Assembly (NCBI GenBank): GCA_017415775.1
Contig: JAFQFC010000009.1
Location: 1 to 59,491, forward strand
Length of the DNA: 59,491 nucleotides
Origin: Oscillospiraceae bacterium
GTDB lineage: Bacteria; Bacillota; Clostridia; Oscillospirales; Oscillospiraceae
Reading direction: 5' to 3'
The translations under genes and the position numbers were made by a program. Of the stretch, positions 34,365 to 42,614 are shown piece by piece (position 1 is the first letter of the stretch; each line of letters starts with the position of its first letter). The notes beneath the pieces are model-generated. The model had not been told where the DNA came from, made no database searches, and saw nothing but the letters and a program-made list of their open reading frames with translations.

Positions 34365-35759
34365 TCAGCGGTCGGTTTCGGCGGCATCTGCCTTGGCCTC
34401 GGCCATTTTGGCACGGATCGCAGGGGTGATGTTCCACACAAAGCGGAAGGCAGCCCAGGAGCCGAGGATGAACACAGCGGGCACCAGCACGCACAGGATC
34501 TTAAAGCCAAAGATGGTAGCGGCGCTCTGCACATCCAGCTTGGGGACATAGCCCACCCAATCCAGCGCAAAGAAGCTGATGCCAAGGCCGACGGTCTGGC
34601 CGATGCGGCGGGACAGGTTGAAAGTGCCGTAGATAGAACCCTCCGTTCGCTTGCCGGTGAGAAACTCGTTGTAGTCGATGGCCTCGCCCACCAGACCCCA
34701 CTGCATCTGGATGGAAACCATGGCAAAGCCGGTGCCGATGCCCAGGATCACGCCGTGGACCAGCGGACCCACATCCATCACCAGATGCATGGCGAAGAGC
34801 GCAGTGCAGATAGCGCCGCCGATCAGCAGGGAGATGCGGATCACCTTTTCCAGTCCCATTTTCCTGCACAGGAAGGGCACAAGGATCATAGCGCCTGCCA
34901 TGAAGGGGGCGGACAGGGCAGCGGCCAGCGTCTTGTAGGTCACATCGTTGTAAACGGCGGAGTACATGTACATGCTGATGTTGTCCGTCAGGTACTGCAT
35001 GGTGCAGATGCAGATGCCGTGGATGCACAACGCCACAAAGGCCCGGTTTTCCTTCAGCACGGTGAAGATGTCGGACACCTTGATGTCGTCGGGCTTGGCT
35101 TCGGCGGCCACCACCGTGCGCTCTTCGGTGAAGACGTAGTGCAGCAGGCAGATGACGAAGCCCACAATGGCGCAGGCCACGCCGGTGATCGTGTAGCCGG
35201 TGGAGGTGTTTTCACCAAACATGCCGATAATGACGGGACCCACCATGCCGGGGATCATGTTGCCCAGCATAGAGCCCACGCCCCGGGCAGAGGACAGGGA
35301 GGCTCGCTCGGCATCGTTGGTGGACATGGCGCTCAGCAGCGAACCCATGGGGATGTTGAACATGGTGTAGGCGCCCTCGTAGAGGATCTTGAAGGAGAAC
35401 AGGGCCACCAGCAGGGGAATGCCCTCCAGGAAGGTGGGCACAGTCCACAGGGCGATGGCAGTCACCGCCAGCAGCGGCGTGGCACGCAGCAGCCACGGGC
35501 GGAATTTGCCCCGTTTGTTTTGCCTTCTGGCGAAAGCCTTATCCATCAGGGCGCCCATCATAGGATCGTTGACGGCATCCCAGATGGTCCACACAACGGT
35601 CAGCACGCCCATCACGGTGGGGTCGATGCCAAGAACGTTGGTGCAGTAAATGGAAAAGATGCTGGCCATCAGGGCGAAGGTCATGCAGCCGCCCCAGTCG
35701 CCAAACATGTAGCCGAACCAGTGCTTGCGATTCAGGCCGTTTTTTGCGGTCGCTTTCAT
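34365..35759 (-). CDS. GPH-family sugar:cation symporter
   Basis: A 464-residue membrane protein with about 12 helices. GYMFGDWGGCMTFALMA and the cytoplasmic loop VWTIWDAVNDPMMGALMD with RQNKRGKFRPWLL are hallmarks of the glycoside-pentoside-hexuronide transporters (MelB/XynP group). It imports a glycoside driven by H+ or Na+. TAGGAGGATC precedes the start. No dedicated glycosidase is adjacent; the esterase downstream is the only partner. Confidence 0.85.
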   Translation of the reverse strand: MKATAKNGLNRKHWFGYMFGDWGGCMTFALMASIFSIYCTNVLGIDPTVMGVLTVVWTIWDAVNDPMMGALMDKAFARRQNKRGKFRPWLLRATPLLAVTAIALWTVPTFLEGIPLLVALFSFKILYEGAYTMFNIPMGSLLSAMSTNDAERASLSSARGVGSMLGNMIPGMVGPVIIGMFGENTSTGYTITGVACAIVGFVICLLHYVFTEERTVVAAEAKPDDIKVSDIFTVLKENRAFVALCIHGICICTMQYLTDNISMYMYSAVYNDVTYKTLAAALSAPFMAGAMILVPFLCRKMGLEKVIRISLLIGGAICTALFAMHLVMDVGPLVHGVILGIGTGFAMVSIQMQWGLVGEAIDYNEFLTGKRTEGSIYGTFNLSRRIGQTVGLGISFFALDWVGYVPKLDVQSAATIFGFKILCVLVPAVFILGSWAAFRFVWNITPAIRAKMAEAKADAAETDR

Positions 35760-35787
35760 GCTGAGATCCTCCTAAGGATGATATTGC

Positions 35788-35825
35788 AGAAAACTCCCTC
35801 TTTTCCGCCGGGAAAGGAGGGAGTT
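35788..35825 (-). terminator. Terminator of the sortase/LCP operon
   Basis: AACTCCCTC (35792-35800)/GAGGGAGTT (35817-35825) with a partly paired inner region. On the minus strand the stem is followed by TTTT. It ends the LCP gene at 35837. Confidence 0.8.
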
Positions 35826-35836
35826 GTATCGTGGGG

Positions 35837-36862
35837 TTACGCCTGGGGCGCTTCTTCCTGCACCGGGACAAATTCTTCGTAGAAGGTGCCCAGCATCAGC
35901 TCCAGCAGGGCGTCCTGATCGGGGATCAGTTCGGCCTCGTTGTCCTCGTTGAGCCGCAGCTCGCCGGTGACGGAGTGTACCTCGCCGTCCCACTGCAGTT
36001 CCACCGCCTGGGTGGCCAGATAAGCAATGCGGCTGAAGGACAGATTGGTCAGGGTGTAGGGCAGCACGGCGTTGTACACGTTCAAAAGATCCGTGGGCTT
36101 CTCCTGCACCAGCGTCAGGCAGCGATTGATGAGGGCCATCATGTACTGCTTCTGGCGCACCATGCGCAGCTCGTTGGCGTCAGCCTGCTCCTCCAGTCGG
36201 GCCCGGATGTAGAACTTGGCCTGTTCGCCGTTGAGCTTCACTTCACGGCCGCCGATCATGTGCTGGTAGCCGGGCACGTTGCGGAAGGGGAAGTCGTCGA
36301 TGACCTTCACCGTCACACCGCCCACAGCGTCGTTCAGGGCGGGGATGCCGCTCATGTAATAGGCGCCGTAGCCGTGGATGGGCAGACCGTAGAAGATGCC
36401 GGACACGGCGTCGCAGGTCAGGCGGCAGCTATCGTGGAGACCGCCGCCGTAGGCGTAGGCCAGCGCCAGCTGATCCCGGGTCTGGATTACCGTACCGTCG
36501 CTCTGCAGCATTTCCATGTCGCACAGGATGTCGCGGGACAGGTTGATGAGGGTCATTTTCTTGCTGCCCGGATCCAGACAGGCCAAAATCAGCACGTCGG
36601 CCTGATCCCGAACGCCCTCGGTGGGCAAACCGTCGGCGTCGATGCCCATCAGCAGGATGTTGATCATGCCCTGCCGGTAGACGTATTCCTGCCCGTTGTA
36701 GACCAGATCGGCCTTCTGGGGCGGTGCCACCTCTTCCTGCATGGTGTTGCGTCCGTGGAGCCACAGGCCCAGCACGGTGCCGCTCAGCAGCACGGTAATG
36801 CACAGCAAAATCAGCAGCAGCACCACGCCAAGAGGCAGTTTCTTGCGCTTTTTCTCTTCCAT
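35837..36862 (-). CDS. LytR-CpsA-Psr (LCP) family glycopolymer transferase
   Basis: A 341-residue protein: one N-terminal membrane helix (~9-33) and an outer LCP domain with LLMGIDADG, RDQADVLILACLDPGSKKM and LINLSRDILC, containing the conserved Asp/Arg residues that bind polyprenyl phosphate. LCP enzymes attach secreted polymers (teichoic acid, capsule) to peptidoglycan. It follows the sortase gene by one base in the same operon and ends at a terminator. It could ligate the polymer made by the operon at 1121-17291. Confidence 0.85.
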   Translation of the reverse strand: MEEKKRKKLPLGVVLLLILLCITVLLSGTVLGLWLHGRNTMQEEVAPPQKADLVYNGQEYVYRQGMINILLMGIDADGLPTEGVRDQADVLILACLDPGSKKMTLINLSRDILCDMEMLQSDGTVIQTRDQLALAYAYGGGLHDSCRLTCDAVSGIFYGLPIHGYGAYYMSGIPALNDAVGGVTVKVIDDFPFRNVPGYQHMIGGREVKLNGEQAKFYIRARLEEQADANELRMVRQKQYMMALINRCLTLVQEKPTDLLNVYNAVLPYTLTNLSFSRIAYLATQAVELQWDGEVHSVTGELRLNEDNEAELIPDQDALLELMLGTFYEEFVPVQEEAPQA

Positions 36863-36863
36863 A

Positions 36864-37634
36864 TCAGTTCTCCACTACGTTGTAGGTCTGGGTCAGCACG
36901 CCCTGCACCAGATAGCGCTGCATGCGGTTGCGCTTGTAGCAGGTGGACAGGGTCAGCACCTTGTCGCCCTCCTCGGGGAACAGTTCCCGGCGGTAATGGG
37001 TGTCCAGACCGTCCTTCAGCTGGGCGAAATAGTCGTTGAATTCCTTGCTGTCGGTGAAATCATGGCACAGCAGCAGATGCTCGCTGGAATGGGGATAGGC
37101 GGCGAAGATCTCGTACTGATACACCGTCTCCGGCGTGTAGATGAAGATGTAGCGGTTGGCCTCAAACACGTCGGCAGCGGCGAAATCGTTCAGCGGTGCG
37201 AACATGGTGTGGGAATGGCGGTTATGGCCGTACAGCACCGTGACGGGGTCTTCAAAGGTGGTGGTGTTGTACCGCTGGGAGAAGATGCTGCCGCCGGAAT
37301 AGTAGGACTTGTCGATGTTGTGGTCGTTGTAGAAGAGGTCGTTGGTGGCGCTCTGCACCACGGCGTGACTGATGTCGGCGCCGGGCAGCTCCACCCAGGC
37401 GTAGATCTCCTCGTTCATCTCCTGCAGCGAGGCAAAGTCGATGCCGATGGTCATGGAGGGTTCGGTACTGGCATTGCCCACCACGATGGTGGCGTTGGGC
37501 GCAGACTCACCGGCTACCGTCTCAGTCAGCTGGCCGCCCCGGAAATATTGATAGATGTACAGGCAGCACAGCACGCAGATGGCGGCAGCCGCCACAGCCA
37601 CCACGGACAGCAGAATTTTCACAACAGGTTTCAT
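36864..37634 (-). CDS. Class B sortase
   Basis: A 256-residue transpeptidase with an N-terminal membrane anchor (about 5-30). The catalytic His is in TVLYGHNRHSH, the Cys in VLTLSTC, and a downstream Arg in KRNRMQRYLV. Class B sortases fix single proteins (NPQTN-like signals) to peptidoglycan. The adjacent upstream gene encodes a mini-protein with SPQTG, a membrane stretch and a basic tail, so enzyme and substrate are probably paired. The start at 37634 matches the anchor and a GGAG site. Confidence 0.9.
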   Translation of the reverse strand: MKPVVKILLSVVAVAAAAICVLCCLYIYQYFRGGQLTETVAGESAPNATIVVGNASTEPSMTIGIDFASLQEMNEEIYAWVELPGADISHAVVQSATNDLFYNDHNIDKSYYSGGSIFSQRYNTTTFEDPVTVLYGHNRHSHTMFAPLNDFAAADVFEANRYIFIYTPETVYQYEIFAAYPHSSEHLLLCHDFTDSKEFNDYFAQLKDGLDTHYRRELFPEEGDKVLTLSTCYKRNRMQRYLVQGVLTQTYNVVEN

Positions 37635-37660
37635 GGACAGGTTTCTCCTTGCATAGCAAA

Positions 37661-37690
37661 AGCCCCATAAACGCAAGCATTCATGGGGCT
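37661..37690 (-). terminator. Hairpin between sortase substrate and sortase genes
   Basis: On the minus strand AGCCCCAT pairs with ATGGGGCT across a ~14-base loop and is followed by TTTT. It lies between the two genes and could lower sortase expression relative to its substrate. Confidence 0.6.
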
Positions 37691-37709
37691 GGCTTTATGA
37701 GTGGATCGT

Positions 37710-37937
37710 TCAGGCCTGCTGACGCAGCTTGCGGGCAGACACATAGGCCACGACGCCGCCGGCCAGAGCAATACCGGCCACAGCACCGATGCCGGTCTCA
37801 TAACCGGTCTGGGGAGAAGAGGGGGGCGTATCGCCGCCGGGCTCGGGGCTGACCACATAACCATCGGCAAAAGCGGTGGTGGTCAGGACAGAACACATCA
37901 TCACCAGAGCGCACAGAAAACCAAGGATCTTCTTCAT
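37710..37937 (-). CDS. 75-residue mini surface protein with sortase signal
   Basis: A signal peptide (MKKILGFLCALVMMCSVL...TTAFA, cleavage about residue 24) is followed by a short acidic/proline stretch, an SPQTG motif, a hydrophobic segment (GIGAVAGIALAGGVVAYV) and an ARKLRQQA tail. After signal-peptidase and sortase cleavage only about 20 residues (DGYVVSPEPGGDTPPSSPQT) would remain attached to the wall. It is transcribed first, ahead of the sortase B and LCP genes. Its role is unknown: a wall-bound peptide tag, a decoy, or a released peptide. Confidence 0.8.
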   Translation of the reverse strand: MKKILGFLCALVMMCSVLTTTAFADGYVVSPEPGGDTPPSSPQTGYETGIGAVAGIALAGGVVAYVSARKLRQQA

Positions 37938-37956
37938 GGATATAATCCTCCAATTA

Positions 37957-38003
37957 CACTACATTAGTGCTATTATTATACCCCCTGCCCATGGAAAAAG
38001 CAA
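37957..38003 (-). promoter_or_regulatory. Promoter of the sortase operon with a small palindrome
   Basis: Minus-strand TTGCTT (37998-38003), 17-base spacer, TATAAT (37975-37980). The palindrome CACTACATTAGTG (37957-37969) lies at the expected transcription start and may be an operator. GGAGG precedes the start at 37937. Confidence 0.65.
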
Positions 38004-38058
38004 CAGGAATTTCGAAAGTTTTTCCCTTTTTTCTCGCCTGTACAAGGGGCAAAAGCTG

Positions 38059-38067
38059 TGTTATAAT
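38059..38067 (+). promoter_or_regulatory. Extended -10 promoter of the nucleotidyltransferase gene
   Basis: TG-T-TATAAT (38059-38067). No good -35 is seen 17 bases upstream. GAGGAGGG lies before the start at 38098. Confidence 0.5.
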
Positions 38068-38097
38068 CAAAAAAACGATGAAGAGGAGGGATGCGGT

Positions 38098-39327
38098 ATG
38101 GAGATTCGTCAGGCCTTGGTGCAGGCGGTTTGCGCCGGTATGCGCAGCGGGCAGGTGGCGTGGCCGGCAGACGCCCTGACGCAGCAGGACTGGGAAGCGC
38201 TGCGGACGCTGGCACGAGAGCAGCAGGTGCTGCCTGTGGTGGTGCAAAGCTGTTACGCATCCCCTGCGTTCCTCTCGCAGGAAGCGGCGTTCCGGCATGA
38301 GCTGCTGGGCCGCAACCGCCTGCAGGTGGTGGGACAGACCATGCGCTCGGCCGCATTGGGCGCCCTGTGGAAGGAATTGCGCCGGGCCGGATTCACCCCC
38401 GTCATCATGAAGGGGGCTGCCTGCCGCAGCGTTTGGCCTTTGGACATGGTGCGCCTCTCCTCCGACGAGGATGTGCTGGTGCCCCGCGATCAGTTTGCCG
38501 CCTGTGTGGATCTCCTGCGTGGGCAGGGCTTCACCTGCGGCGACGTTGCCGAGGACGCTTTCGAGGCAGGCCTGCGCCGCAAGGACGGCCTCTATATCGA
38601 GCTGCACCGTGCGCCCTTCGACCCGGAAGACACCGTGCTGGGCGGCTGCAATCCGTGGTTTGACGGCGTCTATGACCGCTGCATCACCGTGGAGACCGAC
38701 GGCGCAGCCCTGCAGATCATGGGCGGCGACGACCACATGCTGCTCCTGATCCTCCACGCCTTCAAGCACCTGCTCCACAGCGGCTTCGGCCTCAGGCAGG
38801 TGTGCGACATCGTGCTGTGGGCGGAAAGCTACGGCGCACAGATCGATTGGGAGACCATCGTACAGCGCTGCCGCACCGTGCGTGCCGTGGGTTTTGCCCG
38901 TGCCGTGTTCGGCATCGGCGCAAAATATCTGGATATGGACACCCAAAAGGCCTGCCTGCCGGCGGAACTGCTGTGCGATGACGGTACGGCGGAGCTGCTG
39001 CTCCAGGATCTTCTCAGCGGCGGCGTGTTCGGCACCGCCAGCCGCAGCCGCCACCACAGCGCCACCGTCACCCATAACGCCGTGGCGGCAGACCGTGCGG
39101 GGGAGAAGTCCTCGCTGCTGCAAAGTCTGTTCCCGCCCCGTCGTCAGCTGGAAGGGCAGTACCCCTACCTGAAAAAATCACCATGGCTGCTGCCGGCGGC
39201 ATGGACGACCCGCCTTGCCCGCTACGGCGCCGAGGTGCTGCGCCGCAGCGACAGCGACGCCGCCGAAACGCTGCGCATCGGCCGGGAGCGCACGGAACTG
39301 CTGCGAAAACTGGATATTATGGACTAA
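38098..39327 (+). CDS. Uncharacterised nucleotidyltransferase-fold protein
   Basis: A 409-residue protein. VIMKGAACRSVWPLD followed by LSSDEDVLV gives the hG-x and DxD pattern of the nucleotidyltransferase superfamily (PF14907-type, 'uncharacterised nucleotidyltransferase'), and IELHRAPF and HMLLLILHAFKHLLH follow as in that group. Relatives are found in polysaccharide and peptide-modification loci; the reaction is unknown. It is monocistronic, convergent with the ABC transporter, and shares a bidirectional terminator with it. The start at 38098 is set by GAGGAGGG. Confidence 0.7.
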   Translation: MEIRQALVQAVCAGMRSGQVAWPADALTQQDWEALRTLAREQQVLPVVVQSCYASPAFLSQEAAFRHELLGRNRLQVVGQTMRSAALGALWKELRRAGFTPVIMKGAACRSVWPLDMVRLSSDEDVLVPRDQFAACVDLLRGQGFTCGDVAEDAFEAGLRRKDGLYIELHRAPFDPEDTVLGGCNPWFDGVYDRCITVETDGAALQIMGGDDHMLLLILHAFKHLLHSGFGLRQVCDIVLWAESYGAQIDWETIVQRCRTVRAVGFARAVFGIGAKYLDMDTQKACLPAELLCDDGTAELLLQDLLSGGVFGTASRSRHHSATVTHNAVAADRAGEKSSLLQSLFPPRRQLEGQYPYLKKSPWLLPAAWTTRLARYGAEVLRRSDSDAAETLRIGRERTELLRKLDIMD

Positions 39328-39361
39328 AAACCACCCTTTTTACTGCGAAAAGGGTGGTTTT
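39327..39361. terminator. Bidirectional terminator
   Basis: A perfect 14-bp inverted repeat AAAACCACCCTTTT/AAAAGGGTGGTTTT with a TACTGCG loop. It serves the nucleotidyltransferase (+) and the BY-kinase/ABC operon (-). Confidence 0.9.
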
Positions 39362-39363
39362 GA

Positions 39364-41094
39364 TTATCTTCCGTATTGTGCCACTTCTTCATCGCTGAGC
39401 TGCACCGCCCGGCCGCTGCGGATGGCGTACACCCGGGTGCAGGAGGTCAGCACCGAGGGGCGGTGGGTGGTGACCACCACCGTGCGCTGCCGTGCCAGCA
39501 GACCGTGAAGCACCGCCTTTTCCGTCTCCGGGTCGAGGGCTGAGGTGGCCTCGTCCAGCAGCATGACGGGGGCGGGGGACAGGATGGCCCGGGCGATGGC
39601 GAGGCGCTGGATCTGACCTTCGGAAAGGCCGCTGCCCCGTTCGCCCAGCGGCGTATCGAGGCCCTGGGGCAGGGCGGAAACGAAGTCCCATGCGCAGCTC
39701 AGGCGCAGGGCGTATTCCAGCTCTTCGTCGTCGGCGGTGAGATCGGACAGCCGCAGGCAGTCTCGTACCGTGCCGGAAAAGATCACCTTTTCCTGTGCCA
39801 CATAGCTGATGAGGGGGCGCAGACCCGGCTGCAGCGGGGCGGAAACGTCGCCGCTCTCCAGCAAAACAGCGCCGGACTGGGGGGCAATGAGGCCCAGCAG
39901 CAGACGGATGAGGGTGGTCTTGCCGCCGCCGGAGGGACTGACGATGCCGATGATCTCGTCAGGTGCGGCGTGGAGGGAGAAGTCCTGCAGCACCGGCTGC
40001 TCGCTGCGGTAGGCGAAGGAGACGTTCTCCACCCGGATGCCTACGCCGTGGGCAGCATGGTCCAGCAGGTTTTGGGCCTCATCGGTGAGGGTGCTGTCCT
40101 CCCGGGGCAGGTCCAGAATGGTCATGATGCGGCCCGCCGCCACGGTGGCGGAAATGGCCGAAGGCACCAGCGACACCAGCGAGGAGAAGGAGGCGGACAG
40201 CAGTCCCGCCATCTGCAAAAAGAGGGTCATGGTGCCGAAGGTGATGTACCCGCTCCACAGCCGGTATACGCCCCAGGCGAAGCAGCCGCCGGACACGGCG
40301 AAGCCCATGATGCTCAGCAGCAGGTGGATGCGGACGGAGAAGAGGTTGTAGTCCAGCGCCACGTCACGGTACAGGCTCTGCAGCTCATGGAGCCGCCCGG
40401 TGAACCGCTTGTGGAGGGAGAAGGATTTGATGGCCTGCAGATTCTGCAGGGATTCCTCGTAGAAGGCGATGAGGTCGGCCTGAGCCTTGCGCACGTCCTG
40501 ACCGAAAGAGCGCATCTTCTTCAGCATCACCCGGCTCAAAAGCACCATCACCGGTGCGCTCAGCAAAGCGATGAGGGCCATCATGGGGTCGTAGATGAGG
40601 ATGATGGTCAACGTGCCGAAGAACTGCACGAGGCCGGTGATCAGGCTGGGGATCCAGCCCAGGATGCTCTCGGACACGGTGGACACATCGCTGTTGACAC
40701 GGCTCAAAAGGTCGCCGGAGTGATAGTCCAGAGAGGACTGCCAGTCCACGTCCAGAAACCGGGCGAAGACGTCGGCCCGGATCTCGTTGCCGGCCCGGAT
40801 GCTGAGCCGGGCACTGATGCGCCGTGTGACGGCCTGAAATACCAGCTGCACCACGGCGAACACGGCGTAGCACACGGCGGCTGCGGCGATGGCCCCGCCG
40901 CCGGTGACGGCGTCGATGAGGTACTTGCTGGCCACGCTGCTGCCCAGGCCCAGCACGATGGCGGCCAGGCCCAGCAGGATGTACAGAAGGATGCTGCTGC
41001 GGTAGGGGATGGCCTGGGTGTAGATCCAGCGGGTTTCGGCGATGATCTCACGCAGCATGCCGCTGCGGATCTTTTCGATGATCTTTTTCAGCAT
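39364..41094 (-). CDS. ABC exporter, fused membrane and ATPase domains
   Basis: A 576-residue half-transporter: six membrane helices (~30-310), then an ATPase with SPSGGGKTT (Walker A), LSEGQIQRLAIARA (signature) and VMLLDEATSALD (Walker B). There is no N-terminal C39 peptidase domain. The ATG at 41094 is preferred over GTG at 41106 since GAGG lies 8 bases upstream. It is last in the operon after two BY-kinases (30-base gap). Lipid, polysaccharide precursor or peptide export are all possible; the operon context favours the envelope polymer. Confidence 0.8.
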   Translation of the reverse strand: MLKKIIEKIRSGMLREIIAETRWIYTQAIPYRSSILLYILLGLAAIVLGLGSSVASKYLIDAVTGGGAIAAAAVCYAVFAVVQLVFQAVTRRISARLSIRAGNEIRADVFARFLDVDWQSSLDYHSGDLLSRVNSDVSTVSESILGWIPSLITGLVQFFGTLTIILIYDPMMALIALLSAPVMVLLSRVMLKKMRSFGQDVRKAQADLIAFYEESLQNLQAIKSFSLHKRFTGRLHELQSLYRDVALDYNLFSVRIHLLLSIMGFAVSGGCFAWGVYRLWSGYITFGTMTLFLQMAGLLSASFSSLVSLVPSAISATVAAGRIMTILDLPREDSTLTDEAQNLLDHAAHGVGIRVENVSFAYRSEQPVLQDFSLHAAPDEIIGIVSPSGGGKTTLIRLLLGLIAPQSGAVLLESGDVSAPLQPGLRPLISYVAQEKVIFSGTVRDCLRLSDLTADDEELEYALRLSCAWDFVSALPQGLDTPLGERGSGLSEGQIQRLAIARAILSPAPVMLLDEATSALDPETEKAVLHGLLARQRTVVVTTHRPSVLTSCTRVYAIRSGRAVQLSDEEVAQYGR

Positions 41095-41124
41095 GGTGCG
41101 CCTCACTGTCCTTTCTTTGGGGGA

Positions 41125-42606
41125 TTATTCTTCCTCGACACTTTCCTCGGCCCGGCGGCTCTTGCTGTAGCCGTAACCGTAGCGCTTGCCGTAGCGGCTC
41201 TGGCCGTAGCCGTAACCGTAGCCATAACCGTAACCGTAGCCCGAGCCGGCGCTGCCGGACGTGCTCTGGGTAAAGACGAAGCCGCAGATCTGTGCGCCGC
41301 CGTCGCTGAGGGACTGGATGCCGTCGTAGATCTGGCCGGTGGCGGCGTGGTCTTCACGGATCACGTACACCGTCTTGTCTGCATGGACGCAGAAGGCCAG
41401 CGCATCGGCCATGGTGGTGCACGGCGGCGTGTCGATGATGATGTAGTCGAACATATCCCGCAGCGGCTGCAGGAAATTCTGCAGCGCCTCACGCTGCAGC
41501 AGCGCCGTGGGGGAGGGGATGGGCTCGTCGCCGGCCAGCACATAGAGCTTGCTCTGGCCGTAGCGCAGGAACTTCACCTGCTCTTCGGGGTGGTTAAGAT
41601 AGTCGGCAAGACCCATGGAGGGCTTGGTGATCTGCAGCATTTCCTTCACGGAGGGACCGCGCAGGTCGCCGTCGATGAGCAGCACCTTCTTGTTGTCGCG
41701 GCTGAGCAGCAGGGCCAGATTGGCTGCCAGCGTGCTCTTGCCCTCGGAGGGGATGGAGCTGGTGACCATCAGCACCTTGTCCTGCGCATCCAGCTGACGC
41801 AGCAGCTTCAGCCGCAGCAGCCGGTGCGCCTCGCAGAAGGCGGAGTCGGATTCCAGTTGGGTGATGAGCAGGGCGGACTCGCTGCCGCTCTTGCGCTTTT
41901 TGCGCTGCACCAGCGGGATGCGGGCCAGACAGGGCAGGTTCACCAGCTTCTTCACGTCGTCGCTGCGCAGCACCGTGCGGCGCAGCAGGCCCAGCACAAA
42001 GATGATGGCGCAGCCCAATGCGGCGCCCAGCATGGCGCCCACCACCAGCGGACGCTTCCAGCTCATGGAGTTGTAGGGCTCCTCGGCCAGCGCCGGTTCA
42101 CGGCTGACAGACAGCTGGGTCTCGCCGATGACCTGACGGCTCACCTGCGGATAGACCTCCATCACCGCCTGCAGGATGTCGTAGGCGTCCTGCGCACTGT
42201 TGCTGGTGACGGTCAGCACGAAGCAGTTGGTGTCTGCCATGGAGCGGGAGGTAATGCTGCCGTTGATGTAGTTGGTGCCCAGCTTGCGGCAGATCAGTTC
42301 CCGGGTCAGCTGGGTCTGGAGAATGTAGGGGAAGGTCTCCACCAGCTGCTTGGCGGCAGCGTTGTCATAGTAATAGCTGTAAGAGGTGATGTCCGTCTCG
42401 CCGGTGGTGTTCAGGCTGACAGAAAACATGGCCTCGGAGCGGTACATGGGAACGTAGGAACCCATGGAGCGGATGGCCATGATGCCGCCAAACAGCACCG
42501 CCAGCGCCAGGATCAGCGCCCACAGGCGGCGCAGCACCGGCATGGTCCGCCGTACCACAGCCCAGAGGTCGATATGTACCAGTTCTTCTTGTTTCACAGT
42601 TTCCAT
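41125..42606 (-). CDS. Fused Wzz-adaptor/BY-kinase with Tyr-Gly tail, copy 2
   Basis: A 493-residue bacterial tyrosine kinase. The N-terminal Wzz-like part has two membrane helices (~20-42 and ~173-196). The cytoplasmic kinase has SIPSEGKST (Walker A), VLLIDGDLRGP (A') and YIIIDTPP (Walker B). The tail is tyrosine-rich: six YG units, then QSRYGKRYGYGYSKSRR, the autophosphorylation cluster. BY-kinases control chain length and export of polysaccharides with CpsB-type phosphatases. In many Firmicutes the two halves are separate genes; here they are fused. The start at 42606 has GAGG upstream. Confidence 0.85.
   Translation of the reverse strand: METVKQEELVHIDLWAVVRRTMPVLRRLWALILALAVLFGGIMAIRSMGSYVPMYRSEAMFSVSLNTTGETDITSYSYYYDNAAAKQLVETFPYILQTQLTRELICRKLGTNYINGSITSRSMADTNCFVLTVTSNSAQDAYDILQAVMEVYPQVSRQVIGETQLSVSREPALAEEPYNSMSWKRPLVVGAMLGAALGCAIIFVLGLLRRTVLRSDDVKKLVNLPCLARIPLVQRKKRKSGSESALLITQLESDSAFCEAHRLLRLKLLRQLDAQDKVLMVTSSIPSEGKSTLAANLALLLSRDNKKVLLIDGDLRGPSVKEMLQITKPSMGLADYLNHPEEQVKFLRYGQSKLYVLAGDEPIPSPTALLQREALQNFLQPLRDMFDYIIIDTPPCTTMADALAFCVHADKTVYVIREDHAATGQIYDGIQSLSDGGAQICGFVFTQSTSGSAGSGYGYGYGYGYGYGQSRYGKRYGYGYSKSRRAEESVEEE
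41168..41240. repeat. Short tandem repeat encoding (Tyr-Gly)n
   Basis: Six-base CCGTAA/CCGTAG units on the plus strand (TACGGT/TACGGC in the coding strand). The related array 42640-42706 lies in the neighbouring paralogue. Homologous arrays this close could recombine or slip. Confidence 0.75.
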
Positions 42607-42614
42607 GGTTGACC

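Noticed and set aside
34356-35882. A 508-codon plus-strand frame opposite the GPH transporter
   Set aside because: The sense-strand protein has clear GPH motifs and a ribosome site. The opposite frame is His/Gly/Asp-rich shadow sequence.
39970-42612. An 880-codon plus-strand frame opposite the ABC exporter and BY-kinase
   Set aside because: It spans two real genes and their junction on the other strand and has no recognisable domain.
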